Below, one piece after another: positions 25,687 to 33,920 of a DNA stretch of 64,000 nucleotides (the first letter of the stretch is position 1; the number at the start of each line of letters is the position of its first letter). A program made the translations under genes and the position numbers. The DNA comes from Phycisphaerae bacterium (GTDB lineage Bacteria; Planctomycetota; Phycisphaerae; UBA1845; UTPLA1). The notes beneath the pieces were generated by a model. That model saw only the letters and a program-made list of their open reading frames with translations. It searched no databases and was not told where the DNA came from. The stretch lies in the NCBI GenBank assembly GCA_035275405.1, contig DATEMU010000007.1, positions 372,001-436,000 on the forward strand. The letters are read 5' to 3'.

Positions 25687-26322
25687 CTATTGCCCGGCCG
25701 CGTTGTCTATTCTTGTTTTCCTTGATGCTCGTGGCAAGCTGTGGCAGGTCTCAGCAACTTCGGCACCGATCAAATCTACAACCCGACTGACGAGTTGAGG
25801 AGGAATTCGCATCCGAGCGAAACGAAGCGCATTCACAATCGAAGCAATTTGACCTTGAGCGCCGAGGGCCACACGAATCGTGTCATCGATTAGAATGTCG
25901 ATTGTGGATGCCACTCGAAGACTTGGGAATTCACGATTACAAATCCTTTGAGCTTTGCGTTCGTCGATGAGTGCAATACCGCTTATTGCATGCGCGTGTG
26001 CTATCGTCGCAGCCTCGCCGTCGTCGAGTGTGCGTAGGGCGGAGCCTTCAACCAAGGAGGTATACACTCCTATCGCCCCTTCTACCAAGCGCGCCGAACG
26101 AATTGCTCCGATTTCAATGAACTTTCCGACTTCATCGGCGTCAGTATGCCCTCGGTAATTGCCTCGCGCCAACTCCGCAATCGCGTTCTCAGTCACGATG
26201 AGCGAGTTGGGCATCGCGCGAAGGATATCCAATCCATGTTTGGTGGCGTTAATGTTGATCACTACACTTGCATCGGCCACAAAGATGGAGGACGAATCAA
26301 TGAGTGAGTTTGAAGAGCTCAT
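25687..26322 (-). CDS. PIN-domain nuclease-like protein
   Basis: A 211-residue product with a PIN fold. Acidic positions expected for the metal site are D17 (VADASVVININAT), E46 or E50 (TENAIAELARG), D101/E103 (LDDGEAATIAHAHA) and D120 (ALIDERKAQ). PIN proteins are often toxins or RNases. I took M52 of the longer ORF as the start: it gives the normal PIN N-terminus and overlaps the end of the upstream gene by 26 bases, so the two are coupled. It is the last gene of a four-gene minus-strand operon with an ImmA/IrrE-type regulator and a QueC-like protein, so it may be the effector. That role is inference. Confidence 0.8.
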   Translation of the reverse strand: MSSSNSLIDSSSIFVADASVVININATKHGLDILRAMPNSLIVTENAIAELARGNYRGHTDADEVGKFIEIGAIRSARLVEGAIGVYTSLVEGSALRTLDDGEAATIAHAHAISGIALIDERKAQRICNREFPSLRVASTIDILIDDTIRVALGAQGQIASIVNALRFARMRIPPQLVSRVVDLIGAEVAETCHSLPRASRKTRIDNAAGQ

Positions 26323-27502
26323 TGGCTTCCGTTTCCTCCCCTTCGGCCCCGTCCAAAAGTTCACGTAACTCGTGGCGGTCAAGGTGCAAAAGGCTCGCAA
26401 GCTGCCCCTCGCTGTAAAGCTCTCGCTTCCACGACTCTCGCACGAGCAAAGCCAGTCGCTGCGGTACCGGCCCACGGCTGCCTACCGCATGGCCCCACTT
26501 ATCCGGCAGTTCGCCCAGGACTTGCGTCGCTTGTTCATCGCTAATGCCGCCATTGGCAACGAACCAGTCCCAGGTGCCCTCACGTGCAAGGGAAAGTTCC
26601 TCAAGCCGTCGGCCTATCGCCTCACGGGACACGCCAAAGGCATGTGCAAGGAGGATGATGTGGCGCCTCGTCAGATGGGTCTGTCCGGCTGTGATCTCCG
26701 CGAATCGCTGCCTAAGGGCGCGTGCGGGCGTCAAAAAGCACCGCGCGAAGCAATTGGCATACTTTTCTTCGCGAGAGGCGAATTGTTCGTCCTCAGTAAG
26801 AACTTCAGGTTGAAACCGCGTGGACAAGAAGTGAGCAGTTTCATGTATGCCAGATTGTCGGAGTCGCTCCGCCGGATGATTCGCATTCAGAAGTATGCAA
26901 GCACCAACAGTTTCATCATACGCAAACAAGCCCGAGATCTTGCCGCTCATTGGGCGAAGATAAACGCGCACCCCGAGTTGAAGCTCAAGCATTGAGACAA
27001 CGTCCACAATAGAGCCGGCTCCGAATCCAAGCCAGTCGCGGAGTTCCTGTGCGTTTTGTTCGGCCTGCGATTGTACATCACCTGGAAGGAGCGGCCTTTC
27101 AGGTGGATAATTCAATCGCCGCCGGATGCCAAGTACGTTCTCGAGTTCCACTTCGGCGCGTACGAGGTCGTTTAGCAGTTGGACCGCATCGTCGATCGAA
27201 CGACTCGAACTCTGCGGGAGTTTTCGAAATCGTGGGACCATATCGATATGCACGGCCTCACGCCGAAGAATCGCGTTTGCGGAAGTACCATAAAGGACTG
27301 CCAACTGCTGAAGTTCGTCCATCCTAACGCGTCGTTGACCTTGCTCAATTGCCACTATTGTAGTCCGAACCGCACCAATGGCATCGGCTGCCGCTGCTTG
27401 GGTGAGCTTCGCCGTCTCTCTGGCAAGGCGCAACCGTTCTCCGATCACGGCGTTAGGAAGTTGTTCTTCTAGCATCCTCATCATGATTGACCCCGCGCCC
27501 AC
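26297..27502 (-). CDS. XRE regulator fused to ImmA/IrrE metallopeptidase
   Basis: A 401-residue two-domain protein. The N-terminal HTH (about residues 18-80, IGERLRLARETAKLTQAAAADAIG) is of the XRE type. The second domain has the zinc-peptidase motif HETAH at 220-224 with a nearby EEKYANCFA helix, as in ImmA/IrrE (COG2856). Such proteins cleave repressors or act as antitoxin-like regulators of neighbouring toxins. The start overlaps the end of the QueC-like gene by 22 bases, and the PIN gene overlaps its own end. An inner start at the MMRM residues is possible. It could regulate the operon through the dyad at 29449. Confidence 0.9.
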   Translation of the reverse strand: MGAGSIMMRMLEEQLPNAVIGERLRLARETAKLTQAAAADAIGAVRTTIVAIEQGQRRVRMDELQQLAVLYGTSANAILRREAVHIDMVPRFRKLPQSSSRSIDDAVQLLNDLVRAEVELENVLGIRRRLNYPPERPLLPGDVQSQAEQNAQELRDWLGFGAGSIVDVVSMLELQLGVRVYLRPMSGKISGLFAYDETVGACILLNANHPAERLRQSGIHETAHFLSTRFQPEVLTEDEQFASREEKYANCFARCFLTPARALRQRFAEITAGQTHLTRRHIILLAHAFGVSREAIGRRLEELSLAREGTWDWFVANGGISDEQATQVLGELPDKWGHAVGSRGPVPQRLALLVRESWKRELYSEGQLASLLHLDRHELRELLDGAEGEETEANELFKLTH

Positions 27503-28857
27503 TTCATCAGGAAAGAATTAGGTCCAAGCGACTCTAGGTATTTCTTCCATTCGTTAGCGTGCCGCGATAACATGGCCCGCAGTCGCCGACACGCGTCTTC
27601 TACCGACAAACCCAGCGCCGGCGCCAAAAGCGTCCCGTGCGTGTTGGTGGATGGCAGTGACCAGTCATCTGCCATTTCAGCTAAATGGTCCATGTGCAAA
27701 AATCCTGCGATTGCATATTCGCGAAACGCCTTTGTCAGCTTGGTGAACTTAGAGACAACAGCCTTATCAAGGCTGGCTGCATTCATCGCACAAGCAATAT
27801 AGGTGTCGGCTGGTTCGCTAAGATGCGCCTCGTGAACAGCTACACGTCGAAGCATGCACGCAGCGCAAACACCGCATTGGCGCCGTACACCGTTGATGGA
27901 ACTCCATCTGTTGTCCCGCCAGCAGGATCTTGTATCGCCGATGTTGCGGTCATTCGAGATTGACACCGCTGCGCGAAGCGTTTCAGCTTTCGTATGCCAA
28001 ATGCGCGGATGAAGGAACTTTATCTGTCTCCCGAGCAGCGCCTGGATGAAACGCTGCATTCGAACAGTGAATAGAGGATGATTGCGGTAATCAGGATATC
28101 CATGGCCGACGCTGACCAATGCCGGTCCAATTGTGCCTTGTCCGCTTTCAGGTATCACGACTTCGTTCGCATGCGTTAGGTAGGCCGCGATGCCGCTGAT
28201 TAGGGCGAATTTGAAGCCACGAGCGCGAGCAGTGGATTCTCGTTTGCACACAGTGCTGGACGTCTCATATGGCACCGTTGCGAACGGGATACGCTTAGAG
28301 CTATGTACCGAGCAATCCCATTTCGTTGGACCGACCCGAACTCGTACTAGGCCATCCCCGAGTGACTGACCTAGGATGCATGCAACGGCGCGAGAGTCCA
28401 TACCGTCGCTGTATGCAATGACGGCCTTGGTATCAGTTGAGAGCTTGAGATACTCTTGCGATGGAGATTGAGCCTTGGAAAATCGCCGAGAAAAACAAAT
28501 AGACCAGTTGTCTCCGGTCAGGAATTCGAGCGCATCGCGAAGCGGTTTAACCACTGAATCGGCCTGCCATCGGTCTGGATCGTGGACCGGGATGCGAAGC
28601 GATAACTTTCGCGGCCAACCCTGTTGAGGACGTTTAAGCATCCTGTCACCACATTCAACGGTTGCGGCCACCACCATTGCGTCGTAGATCAGGGGCTCCC
28701 ATCGTGCAAAGGCGTAGGATTCAAGCCCTGCCGTCGAGAACGTGATGTCGCGATTAAGTTCGAGCTTCGCGCGACCGTTTCTTGCGCGGCGTCCAGGCTC
28801 AACCACATCGATCCCTAATTCGGGAATGCCGTTTGATTCGGTGTCGCTGAAAGTCAT
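27481..28857 (-). CDS. QueC-like PP-loop protein (QatC/Cap9-like architecture)
   Basis: A 458-residue protein, about twice the size of housekeeping QueC. A PP-loop ATP pyrophosphatase motif reads SDGMDS at 150-155 (SGGxDS in QueC), and a zinc site of four cysteines reads C312, C328, C331 and C334 (SCW, then CGVCAACMLR), the QueC pattern CGxCxxCxxR. About 140 residues precede the PP-loop and 120 follow the zinc site. QueC makes 7-cyano-7-deazaguanine; long QueC-like proteins occur in the Qat and type IV CBASS defence systems, where they act on a partner protein. No other queuosine gene is nearby. It overlaps the gene before it by 4 bases (ATGA) and the gene after it by 22, so it belongs to one operon. 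Confidence 0.82.
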   Translation of the reverse strand: MTFSDTESNGIPELGIDVVEPGRRARNGRAKLELNRDITFSTAGLESYAFARWEPLIYDAMVVAATVECGDRMLKRPQQGWPRKLSLRIPVHDPDRWQADSVVKPLRDALEFLTGDNWSICFSRRFSKAQSPSQEYLKLSTDTKAVIAYSDGMDSRAVACILGQSLGDGLVRVRVGPTKWDCSVHSSKRIPFATVPYETSSTVCKRESTARARGFKFALISGIAAYLTHANEVVIPESGQGTIGPALVSVGHGYPDYRNHPLFTVRMQRFIQALLGRQIKFLHPRIWHTKAETLRAAVSISNDRNIGDTRSCWRDNRWSSINGVRRQCGVCAACMLRRVAVHEAHLSEPADTYIACAMNAASLDKAVVSKFTKLTKAFREYAIAGFLHMDHLAEMADDWSLPSTNTHGTLLAPALGLSVEDACRRLRAMLSRHANEWKKYLESLGPNSFLMKWARGQS

Positions 28858-29411
28858 AGAGAGGGTCCCTCGTCGATTCCCGACCGCTTCGACAAGTGCG
28901 CGTTTACAGTCGAAGAACGGCTGGACATGAGCTCCGCAGAAAGTTCATCGCGGCGAAGCTGAATTCGGGCCTGATTCAGTCGAGCGCGGACTTGAGGACC
29001 CCCGCGTGGCTCCTTTCGGCAATGATGCTCCTCAATCTGCCGGCAGCAGCTTTGGGCGTGGGTGCCAAGTGCAATTTGAAGAGCGTGTTCACACGCCGTG
29101 TCGCCCGTCATGCCGTTCGCGACTGCTTCAATCGCGCAGTCGATGAACGTGTTGCCGGCTGCGGATCCGCGGCACGATTCTCGCGCTGCGTCGAGATTGG
29201 ATATTCGTTCATCGAGCCAAAGCATCGGTTGGTCGCCGCCCCCAAGAATCGCTCGGACTTCCTCGATTTGTGCTTCCTTGAACTCTTGCTTCAGGGATAC
29301 AACGAGTGCCTCCTGTACTTCGGCGGGGCAAAAAGACGGGGTCCCAGCGCGTTCTGCAAGGCATTTCCAGTGCTTTCGCATAGGGAGACTTTTGTGTGGC
29401 CCATCGCTCAT
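28854..29411 (-). CDS. First gene of the QueC-like operon, unknown function
   Basis: A 185-residue product that I do not recognise. It starts MSDGPHKSLPMRKHWKCLAER and is mostly helical, with scattered cysteines and the segments GNTFIDCAIEAVANGMTGDTAC and SCCRQIEEHHC. The C-terminal 60 residues are basic and polar. It has no membrane segment or catalytic motif that I can name. GGAGA lies 7 bases before the ATG and a good promoter lies 20-50 bases upstream. The 4-base overlap with the QueC-like gene suggests that the two products act together; it could be the protein the QueC-like enzyme modifies, which is inference. Confidence 0.75.
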   Translation of the reverse strand: MSDGPHKSLPMRKHWKCLAERAGTPSFCPAEVQEALVVSLKQEFKEAQIEEVRAILGGGDQPMLWLDERISNLDAARESCRGSAAGNTFIDCAIEAVANGMTGDTACEHALQIALGTHAQSCCRQIEEHHCRKEPRGGPQVRARLNQARIQLRRDELSAELMSSRSSTVNAHLSKRSGIDEGPSL

Positions 29412-29430
29412 GCGGTTCTCCGATGTCAGA

Positions 29431-29460
29431 ATTGTATCGCATGAGGCGTGACAATGTCAA
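29431..29460 (-). promoter_or_regulatory. Promoter and operator of the QueC-like operon
   Basis: On the minus strand TTGACA (29460-29455) and TACAAT (29436-29431) are 18 bases apart. A perfect inverted repeat TGACA-T-TGTCA (29459-29449) overlaps the -35 box, placed so that a bound repressor would block polymerase. The XRE-ImmA/IrrE protein of the operon is the natural candidate, which is inference. Confidence 0.7.
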
Positions 29461-29581
29461 CTCGATTCGGGAACGGGAAAGCAGCAAGAAATTGTGGATT
29501 CGTAAGTGTAGAGAGCACAATATATTACGTTTGCGTTTGGCGACGCCGATGGACTTGGTGACACCGAGTACGATGCGCTGT

Positions 29582-29929
29582 TTAGTGCTTAATTGCACCG
29601 AAACGCTGTAAGGGCGGTCCATGCGCGAGCGCCTTCGCAACCGCTGCATTCGCCTCTTCAAGTTGGCGCTGCCGCGAGCGGCTGACAGGATTGACGAGTT
29701 GTGGCGACTGTTCAGAACCGGATAGGCGTTCAGAGAATCGCTGAATCGCTTCTCGGCTCGTGTACGTCGTGCCGCCGATCCTCACGGTTTCCAGTCGGAT
29801 ACCTTTCACGCCACGCAGCGTCCAGCGATAGACGGCACTGATGTGCAACCGCTTGCCGTTCGGCCGCGACGGAAGCAGTTGCGGCACGGCGCGGAGGGGA
29901 ATCAGGTTTTCAACGCCCGTATCAATCAT
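29582..29929 (-). CDS. DUF1580-like small DNA-binding protein (excisionase-like)
   Basis: A 115-residue protein starting MIDTGVENLIPLRAVPQLLPSR. The stretch RLHISAVYRWTLRGVKGIRLETVRIGGTTYTSREAIQRF is the winged-HTH pattern of DUF1580/excisionase-like proteins common on planctomycete mobile elements. I chose the ATG at 29929, inside a longer ORF, because the family N-terminus begins there. It overlaps the end of the small membrane-protein gene to its right by 8 bases. The role could be excisionase or repressor. Confidence 0.75.
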   Translation of the reverse strand: MIDTGVENLIPLRAVPQLLPSRPNGKRLHISAVYRWTLRGVKGIRLETVRIGGTTYTSREAIQRFSERLSGSEQSPQLVNPVSRSRQRQLEEANAAVAKALAHGPPLQRFGAIKH

Positions 29930-30161
29930 GGTCTTGCCGTTGCGAGCCTGGTGCCACGATGAGTGATGAGGCGCACACCTCAGCGACGTGCTCGGCAGTC
30001 GCATCGCAATGCTCTCGCTGTAGATAACTTGTGACGAAGCGCACAACGGCGCCGATCATGCGAAGAACGAGCCGAATCGCCGGATAGATGCCATGACGGA
30101 TGAAGCAGTAGAGCATCCACAACGTCATCACGAGTGCGAGGCAATCAATGATCGTGTCCAT
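29922..30161 (-). CDS. Small membrane protein, unknown function
   Basis: A 79-residue product with an N-terminal hydrophobic stretch (CLALVMTLWMLYCFIRHGIYPAIRLVLRMIGAVVRFV, about residues 7-43) that may span the membrane once or twice, followed by a polar tail. The stop overlaps the start of the DUF1580-like gene, which supports translation. No function can be given. Confidence 0.55.
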   Translation of the reverse strand: MDTIIDCLALVMTLWMLYCFIRHGIYPAIRLVLRMIGAVVRFVTSYLQREHCDATAEHVAEVCASSLIVAPGSQRQDHD

Positions 30162-30223
30162 TAGCCTGTCTTCCTCTTATTAGACTCTCTGGGAATTCCG
30201 GGCAGTTCGACCGCCGGCAGTAT

Positions 30224-31252
30224 TCAGGATGCTTCGCAGCGGCTCTTGAGCCGTTCGTATGCGGATTGCAGAGTGACCGTCAGCTGCGTTGCAAGTGCCT
30301 GAAATTCCTTCGGCACCTGCCCGAATCGATCGGGGTGACACTCGGATATCTTGCGGCGATAGGCGGTCTTGATGTCGTCCAACGAAGCGCCGCGCGGTAC
30401 GCCCAGCGTCTCCCAGGGATCATCGAGCGCGAGGCCCAACTCCTCCGCGATCGACGGCCACTCAGATTCCTTCACGCCGAGGGCCAGCGCCGTATCGCGG
30501 ATGATCGTCAATTCCGCGGCTGTTAGATCACCATCGCTCTTGGCGATGAGCGTCAGCAGTTCGAGCAGGACAGCACCCTTCAGTTTGAAGCAGCGTAACC
30601 AGGTTTGCTCGACCAGCGACCGTACATTGGTCGCCGACGCGCCTTTCACCGCATCGCGCAACGCGGGAAGTTCAGCGGGAGTGATGTCAAACAACTTGGT
30701 GAGCGAAACTCTCATCTGCCGGACCTTCTCGGGAACGGCGCTCCCGTTGGCGCGGACGACGATCATGCAGAGTTCAATCAGGGGACGCAGGTACGCACAC
30801 TTGTTCCACTTCTTGCGCGCCGGCAGTCGAAACTTGTACACCCAGCGCCCCAGGTAATCGGCGATGTCGCCGTCGTTGTCGAGACAGACAATCGCGACGC
30901 GCAGCTCGTATTCGCCGGCCCTTGGATAGATGAGCGCGGAGAACGGGATGTACATCGCGGCTACATCGTCATCGAATCTATCCAACTGGAAAAAATCGCC
31001 GTCGCTGTCGGCATACTCGTTGACCGCCTTCACATAATCTCCGTCCGTCGTCATCATCATGACCGAGGCGTAGAGTCCGTCACCGGTCCCGGGCGGCAGT
31101 GTGATCCGAACCCGGCGACCGAGGTCATCATTTAGAAACCCGACTTCAGGCTCCGGTCCCGACGGTTCGTCCGGCTTGCCGTTGGCTGAAGCGAGCCATT
31201 CGCCTGCCTTGCGGAACAACCAATCGATTGCCAATTCTGGAATGGTCACCAT
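30224..31252 (-). CDS. TerB-like domain plus C-terminal J-domain protein
   Basis: A 342-residue protein with three parts. The N-terminal beta-rich segment (about residues 35-145) reads GFLNDDLGRRVRITLPPG and PFSALIYPRAGEYELRVAIVCLDNDG. A central helical TerB/DjlA-like domain follows (about 150-265, ELLTLIAKSDGDLTAAELTIIRDTALALGV). The J-domain is C-terminal (about 280-335), with the HPD motif in SECHPDRFGQV. The layout recalls DjlA-type co-chaperones without a membrane anchor, so it should stimulate an Hsp70. Its job on the mobile element is unknown. It is upstream of other minus-strand element genes but not overlapping them. Confidence 0.85.
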   Translation of the reverse strand: MVTIPELAIDWLFRKAGEWLASANGKPDEPSGPEPEVGFLNDDLGRRVRITLPPGTGDGLYASVMMMTTDGDYVKAVNEYADSDGDFFQLDRFDDDVAAMYIPFSALIYPRAGEYELRVAIVCLDNDGDIADYLGRWVYKFRLPARKKWNKCAYLRPLIELCMIVVRANGSAVPEKVRQMRVSLTKLFDITPAELPALRDAVKGASATNVRSLVEQTWLRCFKLKGAVLLELLTLIAKSDGDLTAAELTIIRDTALALGVKESEWPSIAEELGLALDDPWETLGVPRGASLDDIKTAYRRKISECHPDRFGQVPKEFQALATQLTVTLQSAYERLKSRCEAS

Positions 31253-31307
31253 TGTTCACACCTCCAGCGTCGGCGCAAGCAGCGCCGAAGCCTGCAAAGC
31301 AAGACAC

Positions 31308-31604
31308 TCAATCCCTTTCCGGTTCCCGCGGCTCCGGCTCGCGAACGTTTGATTCACGGTCGGTCTCTGGCTGTTTGAAGTACTTGTCGAGAATCGCCGG
31401 CCGTTCGTCCGGATCACGCAGTTCCAGTTTCTTGTCCAACATCACCTCTCCAGGGGTGCGCGTGCCCGCAATCCCATGTACCGTTGGCTGTGGCACATTT
31501 GCTTCGGGCAACGTGACGGCAGCGCGAAGCTCGGCAAGGCCCTGGCGGAACATCGCTCCAGCGTGGCCGGCGCCGATCTTTGGTTGCGGTTTCTTGTCAG
31601 CCAT
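31308..31604 (-). CDS. Small hydrophilic protein, unknown function
   Basis: A 98-residue soluble product with a charged C-terminus (REPEPREPERD). I recognise no domain. A minus-strand neighbour lies on each side (next starts 55 and 22 bases away), so it is probably part of the same transcript as the coupling ATPase genes. Confidence 0.6.
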   Translation of the reverse strand: MADKKPQPKIGAGHAGAMFRQGLAELRAAVTLPEANVPQPTVHGIAGTRTPGEVMLDKKLELRDPDERPAILDKYFKQPETDRESNVREPEPREPERD

Positions 31605-31626
31605 GATTCATCCTCACATTCGTCGA

Positions 31627-32217
31627 TTACTCTCCGCGCATGTCGCGAAACCGTTCCGCGACGCCGCATTGTTCCAGGTAGGCGTCGTGCATGTCGGAAA
31701 CGCGACGCCGTTCGTATTCCGCAGCCAGCCCGTTCGAGATGAGCAAGCCGGCGCTGGCGATCATCAGATACCCGCCGAGCGGCGGGCTGAAATTGAGCAT
31801 GACGGCCCCGACCGCGAACGTCAGAAACGGCTCGACGGTCTGCTTGACCTTCACTTCATCCAGGCGCTTGAAGCGATGCACCAGATCGGGAGTGCCGCTG
31901 TATCTCGTGTGAGGCTGCGGACCGCCGCGCCGCCGGCGAATGAAGGTCCGCACGCGAACGAGCATGCACGACAGGACGAACAGCCCGGCGAAGCAGAGCA
32001 TCGGTGTCGGGTCGTGGTGCGACTCGCAGAAGACAGGCCAGAAGAAAATCAGCAGCAGCGCCGCGCCGGCTTGCAGGCCGAGGTATCGCTCGCCGAATGA
32101 ATCCGCTCGATGCAGGAAGACCTCGACCGAGACCGCGAATGTCCTCGCAACGAACGCGATGCCGCCGAGGAATCGGCGATAGCCTTCCAACGTTCCGCCG
32201 GACTGGTTGTCGTGCAT
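31627..32217 (-). CDS. Polytopic membrane protein of the transfer region
   Basis: A 196-residue product from the ATG at 32217 (MHDNQSGGTLEGYRRF) with about four hydrophobic segments: FLGGIAFVARTFAVSVEVFL, YLGLQAGAALLLIFFWPVF, MLCFAGLFVLSCMLV and FLTFAVGAVMLNFSPPLGGYLMIASAGLLI. A basic loop VRTFIRRRRGG lies between them. It begins 15 bases after the coupling-protein stop, so a role in DNA transfer is plausible. The longer ORF to 32361 overlaps that gene out of frame and is rejected. Confidence 0.75.
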   Translation of the reverse strand: MHDNQSGGTLEGYRRFLGGIAFVARTFAVSVEVFLHRADSFGERYLGLQAGAALLLIFFWPVFCESHHDPTPMLCFAGLFVLSCMLVRVRTFIRRRRGGPQPHTRYSGTPDLVHRFKRLDEVKVKQTVEPFLTFAVGAVMLNFSPPLGGYLMIASAGLLISNGLAAEYERRRVSDMHDAYLEQCGVAERFRDMRGE

Positions 32218-32231
32218 GGCAATGCCCTCCG

Positions 32232-33740
32232 TTACGGTCGCTGCCTGAATGAAGTCCTGATCCAGTTTCGTCCGCTCGCTTTGAAACGTCGGCCATGCTG
32301 AAAAACGATGGCATCGACCATCCAACCGTGAGCAGGGCCGCCCGTGCGCAACGTGGTCCACTCGCGCGGCTGAATCTCGTACTCAAATGTTTCGCTGAAT
32401 CCGGCCGACGTGGAACCGCCGCCGTCCAGCCAGTCCAGCCCGACGGCCGCCGCCCATCGATGATCTTTGTCGTAGGAACTGTTGCCGCTGGCGAGAAACT
32501 GCCGCGAGCGGCCGATGAGATTGGCCGACCAGCTATTTGTGACGGCATCGCCGTTTGCCAGGAGCACTTTGGTGTTCAAGTTTCCGAACAGCGAGTCCGC
32601 TTCGTTTTGAGCCTTCGCAGCGCCGCCCAGCGCGGCGTAGATGTTGCTCACATTCTGGGAAAGCAGACACAAGGCGACATTCGCGCTGCGACACGTCGAT
32701 GCGAACATCGCATCGTGGCCCATCAGAAAATATTGACACTCGTCGATCCAGATGAACGCCGGCGTCGGATGAGAAGAGAACGTTCGGCGCTTGAGGCTCT
32801 TCTGGAAGCAGTACTTGACGACACCCTGTCCGTAGAGACCGACGGCGCCGTACTCAAAAATCGGCAGATCCACGACAATGATCTTTCCATGATCCAGGAA
32901 TTCCGGAGTGAAGTTTGTTTCCGTGCAGAACAGGCGTCGCAGAATTCCGCGATTCAGGAGATCGACCATCGACATCAGGACGGATTCGATGATGCTTCTC
33001 GTTTTTGGCGCGAGCCGCGGAAAGCGCTGGAGAAAAAAGTCGCAGTCCGTCAGGAAATCCCGTTCCTCGTCGGCTGACTTCTCGCGTCGCGCCGCTTCCG
33101 TGAAGCACTCGTAGCAGAATGAAGTTTCCTGCCACTGCCGGGAACATTTCTCAGCTTCATTTGACGGGGCCGAAACGATCAACTGATACAGATCGGGCAC
33201 GCTGACGCGACCCTTGGCCAGCATCAGCACGTGAATCGCTGCGCGAGCAAGTTCTTTCATTGCATCTCGCCAGTAGCGGTCGCCTTCCATACCGCCGCTC
33301 TGCGATTGGCCGCGGTCGCCGAGTTCAGCAACGGTGCAGAGAAGATTCTCCACGTTGTGCACCAGACCGGCGCCGACGCCTTTTCGCTCACATTCGTATT
33401 GCAAAAAGTTGAATTTCCAGGGCTGGGATGGATTCACCAGAATCAAATCGTCCAACCTGCCGGCAGCGCGAGCGTAGGACTCCCACAATGCCGCTTCGTC
33501 GGATTTCGCGGTCATCACGAGCCCGGAAAATCCCGCCTTGAGCATGGCGAGCGCCATCGCCCGGCCAGGGCCGGTTGTCTTGCCGGCACCGGTCGCGCCG
33601 AGGATCAGTGTTCCCTCAACCGCGTCGCGGACGGTCCAGGAGTCGTTGCGCGACCAGCGCAACAGCTCTGTGGACAGCCCGTTTGTATCCTGCGTCTTGC
33701 GGCGAAAAAGCGACGGCCGCAGAAATCGTCCGAACATCAT
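32232..33740 (-). CDS. VirD4/TraG-type coupling ATPase
   Basis: A 502-residue ATPase of the type IV coupling-protein class, which brings the relaxase-DNA complex to the transfer channel. The Walker A motif is GATGAGKT at 48-55 and the Walker B motif is in AFIWIDECQYF. The segment after Walker A (MALAMLKAGFSGLVMTAKSDE) and the late CLLSQNVSNIYAALG match the TraD/VirD4/TraG pattern. No N-terminal transmembrane helices are visible, so it may rely on the next membrane protein or act as a soluble variant. It is encoded with ParB and a SprT-like gene on the minus strand. Confidence 0.85.
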   Translation of the reverse strand: MMFGRFLRPSLFRRKTQDTNGLSTELLRWSRNDSWTVRDAVEGTLILGATGAGKTTGPGRAMALAMLKAGFSGLVMTAKSDEAALWESYARAAGRLDDLILVNPSQPWKFNFLQYECERKGVGAGLVHNVENLLCTVAELGDRGQSQSGGMEGDRYWRDAMKELARAAIHVLMLAKGRVSVPDLYQLIVSAPSNEAEKCSRQWQETSFCYECFTEAARREKSADEERDFLTDCDFFLQRFPRLAPKTRSIIESVLMSMVDLLNRGILRRLFCTETNFTPEFLDHGKIIVVDLPIFEYGAVGLYGQGVVKYCFQKSLKRRTFSSHPTPAFIWIDECQYFLMGHDAMFASTCRSANVALCLLSQNVSNIYAALGGAAKAQNEADSLFGNLNTKVLLANGDAVTNSWSANLIGRSRQFLASGNSSYDKDHRWAAAVGLDWLDGGGSTSAGFSETFEYEIQPREWTTLRTGGPAHGWMVDAIVFQHGRRFKASGRNWIRTSFRQRP

Positions 33741-33836
33741 GCCACCTCCCGTCTGTCGTCTTTGCCGTCCATGTCGTTTGCTCCATCAGCAATGCGGCGC
33801 TTCGTCGGCGAACGAAGCGCCGCATTCCCAGGCTCG

Positions 33837-33920
33837 TCAGCTATTGCTGCTTGACGAACCTCCGCTCGAACCGCTGAGAATTGCGAGCAGAACGGCCAGT
33901 GCGATCTTGAACAACTTCAT
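33837..33920 (-). CDS. 27-residue peptide with a signal-like helix
   Basis: The product is MKLFKIALAVLLAIL followed by a Gly/Ser tail (SGSSGGSSSSNS). AAAGGAG lies 8 bases before the ATG on the minus strand, and the ATG overlaps the ParB stop (ATGA), so translation is credible. It could be a tiny membrane peptide or an entry-exclusion-type lipoprotein remnant; no lipobox cysteine is present. Confidence 0.55.
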   Translation of the reverse strand: MKLFKIALAVLLAILSGSSGGSSSSNS

